A stretch of DNA of 64,000 nt from assembly GCA_016110215.1 (NCBI GenBank), contig JADWQD010000015.1, positions 744,001 to 808,000 of the forward strand, in the 5' to 3' direction. A program made the position numbers and the translations under genes. The first letter of the stretch is position 1. The number at the start of each line of letters is the position of its first letter. The stretch comes from Capronia americana. Its lineage: Eukaryota; Ascomycota; Eurotiomycetes; Chaetothyriales; Herpotrichiellaceae. Positions 52,403 through 64,000 of the stretch are shown here, in pieces. The notes under the pieces were generated by a model. That model was not told the origin of the DNA, searched no databases, and saw only the letters and a program-made list of their open reading frames with translations.

Positions 52403-53456
52403 CTCTTCGACTTGCCGCAAATGTCGTCGCAAGAGAAGTTCAAGCTTGACTGTGAGAGAGAAGAACCCACGCCTCTTGGCTTGTGTAATGCTAGGGCACA
52501 GAAGTCATCTCATCATCACCAGCGAACACAATCGCGAGGCACACCGGCTGCCACTCAATCTTGCTTTGTGCTTTGAAGAGACATTTCTCATTTTCGTTGG
52601 TGGAGAAAGCAGCGACTTCACGAAGCGTCTCCGCAGATTGAGAGAGGCAAAAGTCGGTGCTACATTGTTCCGAACCGGATGCAAATGACGAAACACCAAC
52701 TCTGACCAACATCGCCTGGTGAATCTGGTGGTCGTGTCAGACATGAACACTCTTGGACGCACTGAGATGGACCGCCGTGTCATGGAGACGGGAATCGACG
52801 ATGGCCTGATTATAGGGTCCTTCCACGAACCACGGACATGGCGCAGAGGTCTCGTGAATCTCAGTACGGAGGGAAAGGGGAACACAACGGTGTAGCGGGG
52901 GCATAGCTATAATGGCTCTGTCTCTCGAACCAGAATCATTTCAGTAAGGTGAACCTGGCTACCGAACACAAGCTGGCTGTTCAGAGGCCTGCTACATACA
53001 TACTCGACTATTAACAGCTGTGGAGGAAGGACTTTCAGGGGCCGTAGAATTGACACAATGATTGGCGGAGAGCTGCGTCAGGCGCCCGATATGGAAATAG
53101 CTCGTTTTATGTCGGGCTGGACTTCTGGGCCGGTCTGTCTTGATTGCTCTCGATTGCTCTACGCCCACACCAACTTGTCTAACGCGAGATTATCAACTGG
53201 CGGATACAGAACACCAGGGTAGATGGCCCCATGGGAAGGTGGGAGAGACTTACCAGGGCATGCCTAGCGCAATGCCGCGGTTGTTGACTGCGAAGTCGTG
53301 ACACATTTAAGCGCGGCCGGATCGACCGCCCCTCGGGGCATGGCTGCGGTCGCAACATGGGGCGTTCAAGGTTTCACCGTCAAAATGGATGCCTCCGCCC
53401 AAAGGTCAACTTCTCGTCCTTGACCTCACCGTCGCAATTGTCATCGACACCAGAAA
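52403..53456. other. Divergent spacer between scramblase-like and Kelch genes
   Basis: This 1-kb spacer contains no recognisable gene. A minus-strand open frame at 52885-52505 is Arg/Ser-rich and looks spurious. Confidence 0.5.
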
Positions 53457-55428
53457 ATGCTGGGCGCACTGCTTGCGCTTGGCCTCGTTGCCGCCAATGG
53501 AGTTGACGCGGCTCTACTTCGAGACACCATCACAGAATGGTTTTGGCTCTCATGTAACGACTCCAGGATCCTTCATTCGCTGTTTGGATGCTGATGTTTT
53601 CTAGCCGTTGTGACCGACAATCTGCTATATATTACCGGAGGCGAGTTCTACGAGACGGATGATACCGGTACCTCAACGATGTACTATCAAGGAAACACAC
53701 TGGTGGTAGACCTCACGCAATCGTGGACAAACCAAACCGTCGGAGTGACCTCCGTAGCAGGCGCCGATGGTATGATCGTAGGTTTTCTCACCCTCGACAA
53801 CGCTGTTTCGACATTGAAGTGGAGGCGATCATTCTCACGTCATGAAATAATTATGCTGACGGAAGCACTCAGTACGTGCGACAACCACTGCTCTTCTACG
53901 ACAAGCCCCGAAACAAAATCAGTCGCTATGGCGGCTGGCCCTACGAAGAGTCGGATTTCCCCTCGATACTGTGGTCCTTCGATGCCGGGACAAACAACGT
54001 TGATTGGAAAAATGAGACCACACCCTCCACGGACGGACTCTCCGCGAATTCGCCAGGACCGTTCGCTTCAGCCAACGTCTATACAGACACAACCTTCTAT
54101 AACTTTGGGGGCAATGTCGTCCCACCAGGTGCGCTCCCAAACATGACTGTTCTTTCCGGCCTGGTCACACGAGACCTGGTAGGACAGGCCTGGACGAATA
54201 CCACGGCCGATCTGCCAGATCAGAGCAAATACCGGACCCAGGCTCGCATGGTGCACGCACCAAACTTCGGAACGCAAGGCTTTCTGGTGATGGTCGGGGG
54301 GGAGAGTCCGCCGATTGAGGCGTCATTCTACGAGACCGGAAGTTTCTTGACGGACATGGCCACGATCACGCTCTACGATATCGAGACCGGGACATGGTAT
54401 ACACAAACAGCCACGGGGGAAATCCCACCGCCACGGAGCGAATTTTGTGCCGTCGGAGCAGCATCAAGTGACGGGACCACTTTCGAGCTGTAAGCCTTCA
54501 CCGTCCTTGCCGTCACTTTTCTGCTTTACTAACGGTCACTTTTGAAGTTTTGTCTACGGTGGCTCCACGAACAACACGTTCGACCTGAATGGACCGGATG
54601 ACGAAGGCTATCTGAACGTCTACGCCTTGTCACTGCCCGCTTTTCGCTGGTTCAAATCCAATTCAACCACGACCGTGCGGCGGGCATGCAATACCTGCAA
54701 CGTCATCGGCAACCGACAGATGGTCTCAATCGGAGGGAGACTGCCAAGCTCACTGCAAGCACTGGGCGTAGAACAAGACCCATGGGCAAGTGGTCTGGGT
54801 GTTTTCGACATGTCGGATTTCGAGTGGGTGGATCATTACAATGCTGCGGCGGCGGCGTATGAGAGTCCCCAAGTTGTGCAGAAGTACTACAACAACAGCT
54901 ACGAGATACCCGATTTCAGCGATCCTATTCTGGCCTCCGTGTTCGGTAAGTACTCTTTGGACTTTTTTGTGCAGTGGCGATTTGCTGACACGGGACGGTG
55001 TATCAGCATTTACGCCCCTGGCGAGTTCTACCGACGGCGGCAACACTGACAACCCGACTACTACACCCTCCCCCGACGGTTCAAACTCTCCGGACACCTC
55101 CAGCAGCGGCTCGAATTCCTCGAGCAGCAACGCGGGCCCCATTGCGGGCGGCGTCGTCGGAGGCCTTGCCATCATCGCCGCCATTCTCTTCGGCATCTGG
55201 TACTGGCAACGGCGACGGAAACAACGAGCCCGTGCCGCGGCCCTAGAAGCCGATGCCAGAGAACACTTCACCAAACCGCAGTTCGAAGCGGCTTCGACGC
55301 CCATGTTCGAGGTGGACGACAATTCACGGTCGGAAATGGAGGCATCCCTGTCGCCCAAGCCGCCCCTGGTCGCCGAGTTGCCCGCCGACGACGAGCATCA
55401 ACGTTTTCGTAGTGCGACGAAGGGATAG
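53457..55428 (+). CDS. Secreted or type I membrane Kelch-repeat protein
   Basis: Five exons: 53457-53553, 53605-53777, 53873-54489, 54548-54945 and 55007-55428; 568 residues. A signal peptide (MLGALLALGLVAANGVDA) is followed by a beta-propeller with Kelch hallmarks: NLLYITGGEFYETDD, ISRYGGWPYEE, FLVMVGGES, FVYGGST and MVSIGGRLP, each with the conserved double Gly. After a Ser/Thr/Asn-rich stalk comes a membrane helix (about 460-482: GGVVGGLAIIAAILFGIWYW). A basic stop-transfer sequence and a 90-residue cytosolic tail follow. This architecture is common in Pezizomycotina and may serve as a surface sensor or adhesion protein; the function is unknown. The second intron (53778-53872, GTAGGT..CAG) is the least certain boundary. 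All exon lengths sum to a whole number of codons. Confidence 0.85.
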
Positions 55429-56943
55429 GCATTGCAAGTGAGTGAGACGGCGCACGTTTTGCACATAGAGCGTTGGTGTCGGGCGTTTCTTTGGGAAATT
55501 GTCTTGTCTATCCCGAAACCTGTAGCAATACTAGATCGTGTCTTGTCTGCTTGTACATAAAATGAGCGATTTTTCCTGCCTTGACTTACGGTCGAGAGCG
55601 CAGAATATGACTTGATCGGGGTTTCATGTCTGGAGGCCCCTGAACGGACTGGTGACTGGTGACTTGAAAATCAGGATTGCTACGGTGCTACGTCCTGGCA
55701 ATTCTCGGGTAGCTGCCCGTTATGGCCCCGTCTCATCCCTGTTTCGCCATGCAGCCCAAGTGTTTTGCGCCATTTCTTCACTACACGGGTCTGCAGTACT
55801 GTATCAGTCCGGACTGGGCTCCGACGTTCGACCGGCAACTTGTCGCAATTTGCGGCAAGTGTGTCGACTTGAGAACAGCACGCATCCAGAGCCGTACTGT
55901 GTCCCAGTACTCGGTATAACTATAATGGATTGGAAGTCCCGGCCGGAATTTACGTTCCCCCGCTGCAGTGTCGATCTCAACACCAGAGTGACAGGCCCAG
56001 CAGTATTCTCATCCGGCCACGCATAATCACATATCTGGCGTATTCCGTATCTGCGACCATTCCATTTGGTTACTCTGCTACACGGTCCCCCTGAATGTAC
56101 CCATATGGTCCTCTTTGGATATATATGGTACTCATAATTTGGGGCAACAAGGCAGTAATAGGTACACCCTTGCAATTGCACATTGGGGTCTCCTCGTATG
56201 GCTGGCTGCCTCCTAGATCGACGTGGTAAATATATAGTAGACACTAGGAGGAGGAGTACACAGTAAGCGTTGCGTTAAGTGAATACTTACCGTATCTCGG
56301 TAGTCGAGTCTGCATATACGAGTGCTGCGGACTGCGGACTGCGGACTGCGGCGGCCGCTGTGTATTATATATACTCCATACGGGGTACAAGAACAAGAAC
56401 AAGTATATGTGTAGTCTATGTACAGTCCAATCATCGAGGTCGGTATACGAATGCCGCCCCCCTCGATAGCCGCTTGGTACTTCCCATGTAGTACCAAGTA
56501 CACATTCTGGAACCGATCTTACGGGCCTGACGTTGGTGGTTGGTGCGTCTCCACACCCGCTCGCCTGGTAGTAGTTCTGCTTACTTACCATGCGCTATTG
56601 GAGGACGCGGGTATGATGAGGCTGACATTTAGCTTTTAACTCTGGACTACTCGTACTTCGGTACTTGCAGTATGTGGGGATGCATAATTGCCCCGAGGGA
56701 GATGACCCGCCGAATCTCAAGTCGGAGCGGAAACGGCGGAGTCATAATGCTCAACACGGTTGTGTGGGTACTGATATATATGGGTGTTGTCAGAAAGCAG
56801 CCAACCGTGGAGATCCGGTCATGTCACAGAAAGGCGAAGAAGGAGTCTCAATGCTGTGTACTGTGTAATGTGTACTGTAAAGTGTACATAATTAACGTCT
56901 ATTGTGAAGTGCCGGCTCATCCAGTCAAGACATCCCCGTCTGC
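55429..56943. other. 1.5-kb convergent spacer rich in GTAC motifs
   Basis: This spacer holds the 3' flanks of the Kelch and P450 genes. It contains about 18 GTAC tetranucleotides, a (CTGCGGA)4 repeat and AT-rich stretches such as TATATATGG. No gene is supported. Confidence 0.6.
56325..56351. repeat. (CTGCGGA)4 tandem repeat
   Basis: Three perfect 7-nt units and a partial fourth are followed directly by a GCGGCCGC palindrome. Confidence 0.85.
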
Positions 56944-59130
56944 TCACACGCTCGCCCTCTCCAGTCGGACATAGCACATCTTAGGGTGTCTCGCCAGCTT
57001 ACTCAGCGCCGCAAAGCTGCTCACGCGTTCCGGCGTCTCCTTCAGCTCAAAGTTCCAAATCATCATGACGATGATAATGCGCAATTGCAGGTAAGCCAGC
57101 CGGCGGCCGAAGCAGCCCCTGGGACCGAGGCCAAACGCCAGGTGTGGGCCGGCGTGGGCGTCGAACTCTTCGCTGCCGTTCTCGTCCCGGACGAGCCAGC
57201 GCTCGGGGCGGAAGGCGTTCATGTCGGCTTCGTCTGGGGTCCATTGGCCGACCTGGTTTTTGGCTTCCAGGCTGGACTTGCTGCGCTTGGAGTCGTCGAG
57301 TGGGAGGGGTGGGGAGAGGTAGCCCGGGCCGTTTTGCATGAGGAAGACTTCCGTGCCTTTGGGGATGTTGTAGCCCAAGATCGTGGTGTCGACTGTTGCT
57401 GTGCGGGCAGTGCCGCTGAAGAGTTGTGCCGTTCGGTTCATCTCCTCGATGAAGGCGTCGAGGTAGGGGATTTGGATCTTGATAATCTCATCTACAGTCG
57501 GGTTGCGTTGTTCGGCCGCTGCGTCTGCGTAGGCGGCGCGAAGGCGGGAGCGGAGAGTGGACTGTGCTTCTTGTGCGAAAGCAACATGCTTGACTGTCCA
57601 AGTTAAGGTTGCTATTGAGTCGTCAGAGTCGATCCTTGCACCACCGGAATTGGAGGCGCAGTGCAGGCAGAGGCGTGGTTGAAGAGAAGGGAGGACAAAT
57701 GATTGTGTGTTACGAGGTGGGAGGCTAAAGGAGAACTTACCGCTGGTCGTATCATGACCTCCGAGAATGAAGCCATAGAGCTATTTCGACGTCAGCCACT
57801 GTATGGATATTCTACCTTCGCACAACATACCTCATCGTAGATAGTTCTTGAATGGTATACGGGCGAGCGGCCCTCCTTCTTTGCGGCAGCTGCCTCACGC
57901 AACAGGATGTCGTCCAGGGCAGAGCGCTTAGCCTGCTTGCCAGAAGTCACCCTCTCGATGGACTCATTGATCATATCTGTGAACAGCTTCTCCTTGTCTG
58001 CTCGCGCTTTTCGCATGTAGGGTAGTTGGCGTAGGACCCAGTGAGCGAACCTGGGGAACGGGGCCTTGATTGACGTCTCGAGAGATTCGGCGAGGACGGA
58101 GATGGCCTCAAATGCAGCTGGGCGGCCGTAGTGCGGGAACTCGATGGGCTCGTCCGGAGACTGTGGTGCAGAAACTGCGCTTGACGAAAGCTGCTTCAGC
58201 TGTGCAACAGTGTTGCCATCCTGCAGGTCAAGTCCGAACGTTGTAGCAAAGATGACATCAAGCGCGACGTTGTAGATATCTTCGTCTGCCCGGAATGCAT
58301 GTCCCTGGGCAATCCCAGTCTTGAGATCCCAGAGCTGCACAAACTTCTCATTGTTGGAGTATATCTGCCTGGCAGCCACCTCATGAAGGAAGGCAGGGGT
58401 CATCAAGTCCTTCAAAAGGTTGCGGTGCGTCTTGAAACGGTCCTCAGAAGACTTGAAGTTGATATGCATTTCGGGCACTAGGCCGGTGAACACATCTATT
58501 GTACCCCTCATGTTAGTATCACTGGCAGACAAGGCCCGAGAAAGGCACTAGCCGATCGGGCTGTAACCCAAATGGTCGGTGTGAACTTAACAGGAGCAGG
58601 GGTACTTACCGGCTGTGAAGTCGGCACGGTCAAACTCCTTGGTTCCTGTAGAAATGTCAAAAACTCTTCTCGGGATACGCAGGGGGTGAGGAAAAGGGGC
58701 GAGAATGGGAGGCAGACGGGTATCACTTCTCAGAAGTGCAAAATCCCCATCTCCAGGATCCAGGCTTCAAGGATGAGGAAGACTTACGGCGAAGGAGAAT
58801 GTCCTGTGCCTCTCGATGGTCGCTTATCACGACCCACGGCTTGGAGAATGGGCGACCCCAGACTTGGACTATCGGGGACTGGTGTTTCGTGGTTTGGTCG
58901 GCCACCCACGGCCAAATCTCTTGCGTCCGACTGATGTACGACATCATTTCAGGCACATCTCCAAGAAGTGAGCGAGCTGCCGACTTGTTGTAGGGAATGC
59001 CGGGGATAGGCTTTGGCAAGAGCCTGCGGTAGCTGAAATACAGGAAGATACAGCAGCCCACGACAAGGATAATGAGAGATGTCACTGCTGGCTTTGCCTC
59101 GATGACCGGGGGGCCCAAATGGTCTGCCAT
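56944..59130 (-). CDS. Cytochrome P450 monooxygenase, membrane anchored
   Basis: Five exons: 59130-58788, 58645-58610 (a 36-nt micro-exon), 58495-57831, 57780-57741 (40 nt) and 57611-56944; 583 residues. A hydrophobic helix at about 17-37 and the proline-rich hinge LPKPIPGIPY form the ER anchor. The I-helix motif LGGHDTTSA spans the short fourth exon and its junction. The K-helix ExxR is EMNR, the PERF motif is FRPERW, and the heme loop is FGLGPRGCFG with ligand C528. An insert of about 25 polar residues lies just before PERF. The start is ATG 59130; an upstream in-frame codon is GTG. It oxidises an unknown hydrophobic substrate with a reductase partner. No biosynthetic core gene (PKS, NRPS, terpene synthase) is nearby. 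Confidence 0.94.
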
Positions 59131-60517
59131 AGCTTCGAATCGTCTTTGCACCTGTTGCTGGGCTTCGTCACAAGTAAGATATGAAAGGGGGGCCTATCTG
59201 AAGGTTCTGCGAAGACTGTACTCGGGGCAGAGAAAGATGTATCAGCAAGGAAAGAGGCTTGCCAGCTATATAAGCTGTCTCCAGAGCGGACTGAGTCCCC
59301 AAACCTGTGGGATCCATGTCCAGACGCAGGCTCACCATTGCCATATATGGGCGTCGCGCCTGACTGCCAGAGCACTGTGTCGTGCTAAACGAACTGGAGC
59401 AACTGAGACGTGGTGATGAAGTAACCTTGACATAGTGGAACCCCTGCTGACAAGTTCATTCGACAAGGAGGCAAGCCAAGCGTCAGGACGCCATGACTGG
59501 GTGGTATGCTGTTATAATACTCCTACCGTATGTCCACCCTCTGCAGTCTTTGTACTTGCCGGCGTGGTTCAGTTAGGCGATCGTGGCGAGGATAGGGAAT
59601 AATCTGACGAAAAGATCCATCAGGCTGGAATGTGGTGGCCTAAGGGTGGGTTTGATGACGAGGTAATCAAGAATGATCTGGGTTGCGAGCCACAAGGAGA
59701 TAGATCGTAAGTCTTGCATCTGGAGCCGCGGACGTCTTGGAATGCTGACATTATCACCGCGCGGTCCTTGCGCATCGGTGGCGCATTATATATTGTCAGG
59801 TGTCCGCTCTCGAGCCGCACAGCTGGTGTATGGTATTTTTGCCCTTCCTTCACCGCCAGTCGTCGAAATGAAACTCTCTACAATGATCAGATGAGGACAT
59901 CGACGCACAGGTTGTCGATACTCGCCGTGATGACTTCATGTGTTGGCCACTGTCACGGAGAAAAGAAGTGTCGTCTAACTGGAGTAACGGTGGTTGCTAA
60001 TCGACGCGCGCCTTCGACAGGAGTCGCAGCTTTGCTTCCAAGCCCGCCCAGGCCGCTTACGTACTGCGACTATGTTGCCGAGCTGGCGGCGCGGGATGCC
60101 CATCGTGTCACCTCGGGCGCCTCGTTAAACGAAGCCAGAACCCGAATACGACGACCGATCTAAGCCCGGATGGGTACGGGGTCGCCCTGGGATTTTCCGG
60201 GGTTGTGCCTATCGTGTCATGACTTTCCTGCAGCATCGGCAGACAGCCGACTATCAGCAGGCTGCGATGAAACGAAGGTCTTGGACTTCAGAGACATCAC
60301 CTCGCCAGGCATCACTATTTCTTCACTTTGAAGCTATCCCTCTGCGGGACCTTCTCCTGGTGTGGCACCATGTCTCTCGTTCCGAACCTGTACATATATT
60401 GCTTCTCATCTGCAAATTGATTTCTCTTCAATCCAGCCACGCTGATCGAGATGTTACTGAAAAGAGGGCGTTGAGAAACGGCTGCCACTTTGCCGGATCC
60501 TGCGTGAACACAACGCG
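59131..60517. other. Divergent promoter region between P450 and ABC-A genes
   Basis: This 1.4-kb spacer is shared by two divergently transcribed genes. It has a TATATAA element on the P450 side and no supported gene. Confidence 0.5.
59267..59273 (-). promoter_or_regulatory. Candidate TATA box for the P450 gene
   Basis: TATATAA within the near-palindrome AGCTATATAAGCT lies about 137 bp upstream of the P450 ATG. The assignment is by position only. Confidence 0.35.
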
Positions 60518-63500
60518 ATGGCGATCTTCGTGCGCCAGGTCTTTACTTTGACCCTGAAGAATCTCCTAGTTGCCTTCGTCCGCCGCATTTTCTCAACCAC
60601 CCTTCGCGCGTTCTTGTGAGTCCTTCGGAAACCTGTAGCGGGTTGACGTGCACCTTCCAGGTCTGGGAGGCTAACCAACCAAATTCTCAGTCTGCCGGTC
60701 GTCTTTGTCGGATTTCTGTGTGTTGAGCCTCGACCATTGGTCTTTGACTGTCTCTAACAACAGCAGGTCCTATGCTCGCTTCCTGTTCATCCCTCCCTCC
60801 GTCTACGGTATAGGTGAAGCTACGCCGATTCGAGGTCTATCCGAGGCGCTGAACTTGGTTTCTGGTAGCCGAGACAAGCTTGTCTTCGTCAACAGTGGGT
60901 TCTCTGATGGTTCAATCCAGTCTGTGATTGACAGGGTGGTGAATACTACGGGGTCCTTTGGTGGCCGAGTCGAGATACTGTCCCAAGAGGAGGAGCTTCT
61001 GACCGTATGCCGGAACTCGATCAGGGGCACGAGCACCTGTATTGCTGGAGCGGTGTTCTTTTCCTCTCCCTCGGAAGGCGAGGCTGGTCGCTGGAATTAC
61101 ACGATCCGTGCAGATGGAGGCCTCCAGTCCAAGATCGAGACTGATTCTTCTAAGAATGACGTCGAGATCTACTTGCTTCCGCTCCAACATGCCATCGACC
61201 GCGCCATTTCTGAGGTCGAGGCAGGCGGTGACACGGGGCGCATTCTTCCTCAGATCGTGGAAGAGTATCCATATACTTCCATGACAAAGAAGGAGCGCTT
61301 GAGACGTATCCGGACGCGATACATGGGTGGTATTATTGACATCCTCGCCGTTGCTTTCTTCATCGAAATGGTTGGTGTCACCTACCAGCTCACCGGAGTG
61401 ATCGCATCGGAGAGGGAAAATGGCATGGCTCAACTTCTTGACTGCATGATGCCGAACCGCAAGCGTTGGCAGCCACAGATGGCGAGAATCATCGCCAACC
61501 ACCTTGCTTTCGACGTGCTCTATGGCCCCGGGTGGGTCGTTATGGCCATCATTCTCTCCGTGGGCGTCTTCAGCAACACTTCGGCTGCGATTGTCATCAT
61601 CTTGAACGTTCTCTCAGGGCTGGCCATGTCGTCATTGGCAATATTGGTCGGCGCATTTTTCAAAAAGGCACAACTTAGTGGCATCACTTCAGTCATTGCA
61701 AGCCTCTTGCTCGCTGTCATTGCCCAAGTTGCGAGTAAGGCCGGGACTGCATCCGTCGCGATACTCTCCCTCCTGTTTCCACCCATGAACTATGTCTACT
61801 TCACGATCTTCATGGCACGCTGGGAGAGGCAGGATCTCGCCACCAACCTGATCAAGAAAGCACCTGAAAATACATCGGCGTTACCTGGAATCGTGTTCTG
61901 GATCTTCTCAATAATTCAAATCATCGTCTTTCCCTTGCTAGGAGCATATGTGGAGCGTACGCTGTACGGGACCGCCTCGAGGAGTCGAACGACGACATAT
62001 TCCGACGATCACACGGCCGTTTCGTTGCGTAGTTTTACAAAGGAATATCCGCCTTCCCGGCTTGCCCGGTTCCGAGCAATTTTTACAAGGGCACGACTCA
62101 CAACAGTGCTTGCTGTCGACGATCTGACGTTGGATGCGACGAAGGGACAGATCATGGTGCTACTCGGTGCGAACGGGAGCGGCAAGTCAACTACCCTAGA
62201 CTCGATCGCTGGCCTCACCTCGATTACTTCTGGCGATATTACGGTGAACTATCCCGAGCTGGACACTGGCCTGGGGTTTTGTCCTCAGAAAAACGTGTTG
62301 TGGGACGATCTCACAGTTGAGGAACATGTCCGCATCTTCAATAGGATCAAGAGTCACGAGCCGTCGTCGAAGGATGAAAATCTACGGCTTCTATCTTCGT
62401 GCGACATTGACCGAAAAGCCAGCGCCCGTGCCAAGACATTGTCAGGAGGCCAGAGGCGGAAATTGCAGCTTGCTATGATGTTTACTGGTGGATCTCGAAT
62501 CTGCTGCGTGGATGAGGTGTCCTCTGGCCTCGATCCGCTTTCCAGGCGCAAGATTTGGGACATTCTACTGGCTGAGCGTGGGTCAAGGTCTATTATTTTA
62601 ACAACACATTTCCTGGACGAAGCTGAGCTGCTTGCTGATCACATCGCCATACTCTCGAAAGGTACTCTCAAGGCCTCCGGAACGTCAGTGGAGCTCAAGC
62701 ACAAACTGGGTTCGGGTTATCGAGTGCATGTATACAAAACCCATGGATCTCAGCACCTACCTATATTCAAGGATGTTAGCTACATGCAGCGCAACGATCA
62801 AACGATCTACTCATTGACAGACTCGGCAAAAGCGGCAGCTTTCCTCGGCCGGATCGAGAGCGAAGGCTTTGCGGAATACCAGGTTAACGGTCCAACGATT
62901 GTAAGTAGACCCCAAAGTCTGTATCTAGATAGCCCGGGTCCATGTTTCCAGGTTCGATCCCCGCATAGGTCGTCGATGCTAATATCAATGCAGGAAGACG
63001 TCTTCCTCAAGGTCGCCGAAGAAGTCAAATCTGACAACGACCACTCCGAAAAGGCGGCTACAGGCCACATTCTCCAAGAAATCGGTAGTCACGGTAGCAA
63101 CGATATCGAGGGTGATGAGGTTGCAAAGGTCGTGGTGAAAAATAGCTCGCCTGCACAACCTCCCCAGCTCCTCGATGGACGTCGAATCAGCATGCCTCAG
63201 CAGGCTTTGGTACTCTTTTCGAAACGATGGGTTGTCCTGCGCCGAAATACCCTACCGTATCTTGCGGCTGTAAGTTGTTCTCGACTTTTAAAATGATGCT
63301 CTGTGATAACAGGCGCCGGTGTTATTGTATTCTAACATGAGAGCTAACGGAGGCTCACAGCTGTTAATCCCCATCATTGCTGCCGGTCTTGTCACCCTTT
63401 TCCTCAAAAACTTTCAAAAAGCTGGCTGCAGTCCGGCATCCTCGGCTCTGGTTTCCGACATCATCTCTTTGTCAACACAGGTTGACTACGAGCTTGTAGC

Positions 63501-64000
63501 TGGACCTCGTGATCGTCTTGGTGTGGACGCTATACAGCTGTTTGCTTCCACGCTGGCAGGCAGTACCGGGGTCGCAGGCATAGCAGCGAACACTACGAAA
63601 CTGCTCGAGTCAGTCCATCTCGTCGAGAATCTGGCCGAGTTCAACAACTATATCGACAACCACTATGCCAATGTAACCCCTGGGGGGTTCTACCTCGGGG
63701 ACGAGACTTCACCGCCTACATTCGCATGGCGAGGGAACGGCGACATCGCGTTCCCCGTCATAATCCAGAACGCGATGGATACTCTCCTTGCCAATATCTC
63801 CATTTCCAACCAATATCAGGCGTTTGACGTCCCCTGGGGAGCCGACGTTGGGAAGGCGTTGCAATTAGTCACATATTTCGGACTGGCAATGGCCGTGTAC
63901 CCTTCCTTCTTTGCGTTGTATCCGACGATCGAGCGACTACGCAACGTGCGCGGCTTACACTACAGCAATGGCGTTCGCCCGGCGCCTCTGTGGCTTGCAT
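60518..64000 (+). CDS. ABC-A type transporter, first half (3' end outside window)
   Basis: Five exons so far: 60518-60615, 60691-60717 (27 nt), 60767-62900, 62994-63269 and 63361 onward; at least 1057 residues, still open at base 64000. The first TMD has an N-terminal helix (exons 1-2), a large extracellular loop, and five further helices. NBD1 contains Walker A GANGSGKST, signature LSGGQRRKLQL, Walker B ICCVDEVSSGLD and the H-loop TTHFLDEAE. The second TMD begins after a linker, with its own first helix and large extracytosolic loop with N-glycosylation sites. The order TMD-NBD-TMD with big loops is ABC-A; many fungi carry only one such gene. Family members move lipids or lipid-like compounds. 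In-frame TTG at 60705 lies upstream of exon 3 but the true start is ATG 60518. Confidence 0.93.

Noticed and set aside
54644..54656. Second B-box-like sequence GGTTCAAATCC
   Set aside because: It lies in Kelch coding sequence and no tRNA fold surrounds it.
56986..57606. 206-codon plus-strand open frame
   Set aside because: It is antisense to the P450 exon with the heme motif and has no domain of its own.
60705..60766. TTG start for the ABC-A gene giving a 863-codon open frame
   Set aside because: It would begin inside exon 2 and read through an intron. The ATG at 60518 with two introns restores the expected N-terminal membrane helix.
62950..62965. tRNA-like B box (GGTTCGATCC)
   Set aside because: No matching A box or cloverleaf could be folded around it, and it falls within the 93-nt ABC-A intron.
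56944..64000. Secondary-metabolite cluster around the P450 and ABC-A genes
   Set aside because: No polyketide, peptide or terpene synthase and no cluster regulator is present in the window.

Overview
The window looks like a chromosome arm segment of a filamentous ascomycete (Pezizomycotina). Genes are interrupted by short GT-AG introns, mostly 49-157 nt, often with CTAAC- or CTGAC-type branch points. Gene spacing is loose, and the families are typically fungal: P3A H+-ATPase, TRK potassium transporter, GH76 mannanase, Yhm2 carrier, YAT-type amino acid permease, and a full-length ABC-A pump. The gene set fits a Eurotiomycete such as a black yeast, but the sequence alone does not fix the order. 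No rRNA, tRNA, CRISPR array or intact transposon was found.

I support 23 protein-coding genes, of which the first and last are cut by the window edges. Left third (1-25 kb): the tail of an unknown gene; a long microsatellite-rich spacer; a germinal-centre (Ste20-type) kinase; a DUF4048-like protein; a GPI-type GH76 mannanase; a TRK K+ transporter; a small NTF2-like protein; an MFS drug/polyamine-type transporter; the plasma-membrane H+-ATPase; and a Seb1/Nrd1-type transcription termination factor. TRK and the H+-ATPase flank the MFS gene, so K+ uptake and the proton pump that energises it lie within 12 kb.

Middle (25-44 kb): mitochondrial citrate synthase and, 0.8 kb downstream on the same strand, a Yhm2-type citrate/2-oxoglutarate carrier, that is, citrate production next to citrate export. 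These are followed by a 12-cysteine secreted orphan protein, a mitochondrial cysteine-synthase homologue, a dihydropyrimidinase/hydantoinase with an unusual His/Asp/Glu-rich insert, the HSP90 co-chaperone SGT1, an aquaglyceroporin with a 342-residue N-terminal extension, and a butanediol-dehydrogenase-like enzyme.

Right third (44-64 kb): a 1155-residue divergent ATP-dependent DNA ligase-like protein, an amino-acid permease, a mitochondrial scramblase-like protein, a secreted/type I membrane Kelch protein, a cytochrome P450, and the first half of an ABC-A transporter.

Most of the window is ordinary chromosomal housekeeping. The parts worth a second look are the DNA-ligase-like protein with an altered motif I, the Cys-rich secreted orphan, the citrate synthase/carrier pair, the splice-dependent C-terminus of the H+-ATPase, a frame-preserving intron in the ABC-A gene, a triple CACGTG cluster upstream of the H+-ATPase, and GTAC-rich spacers between convergent genes. 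All exon boundaries were inferred by eye from splice signals, reading frame and family conservation.
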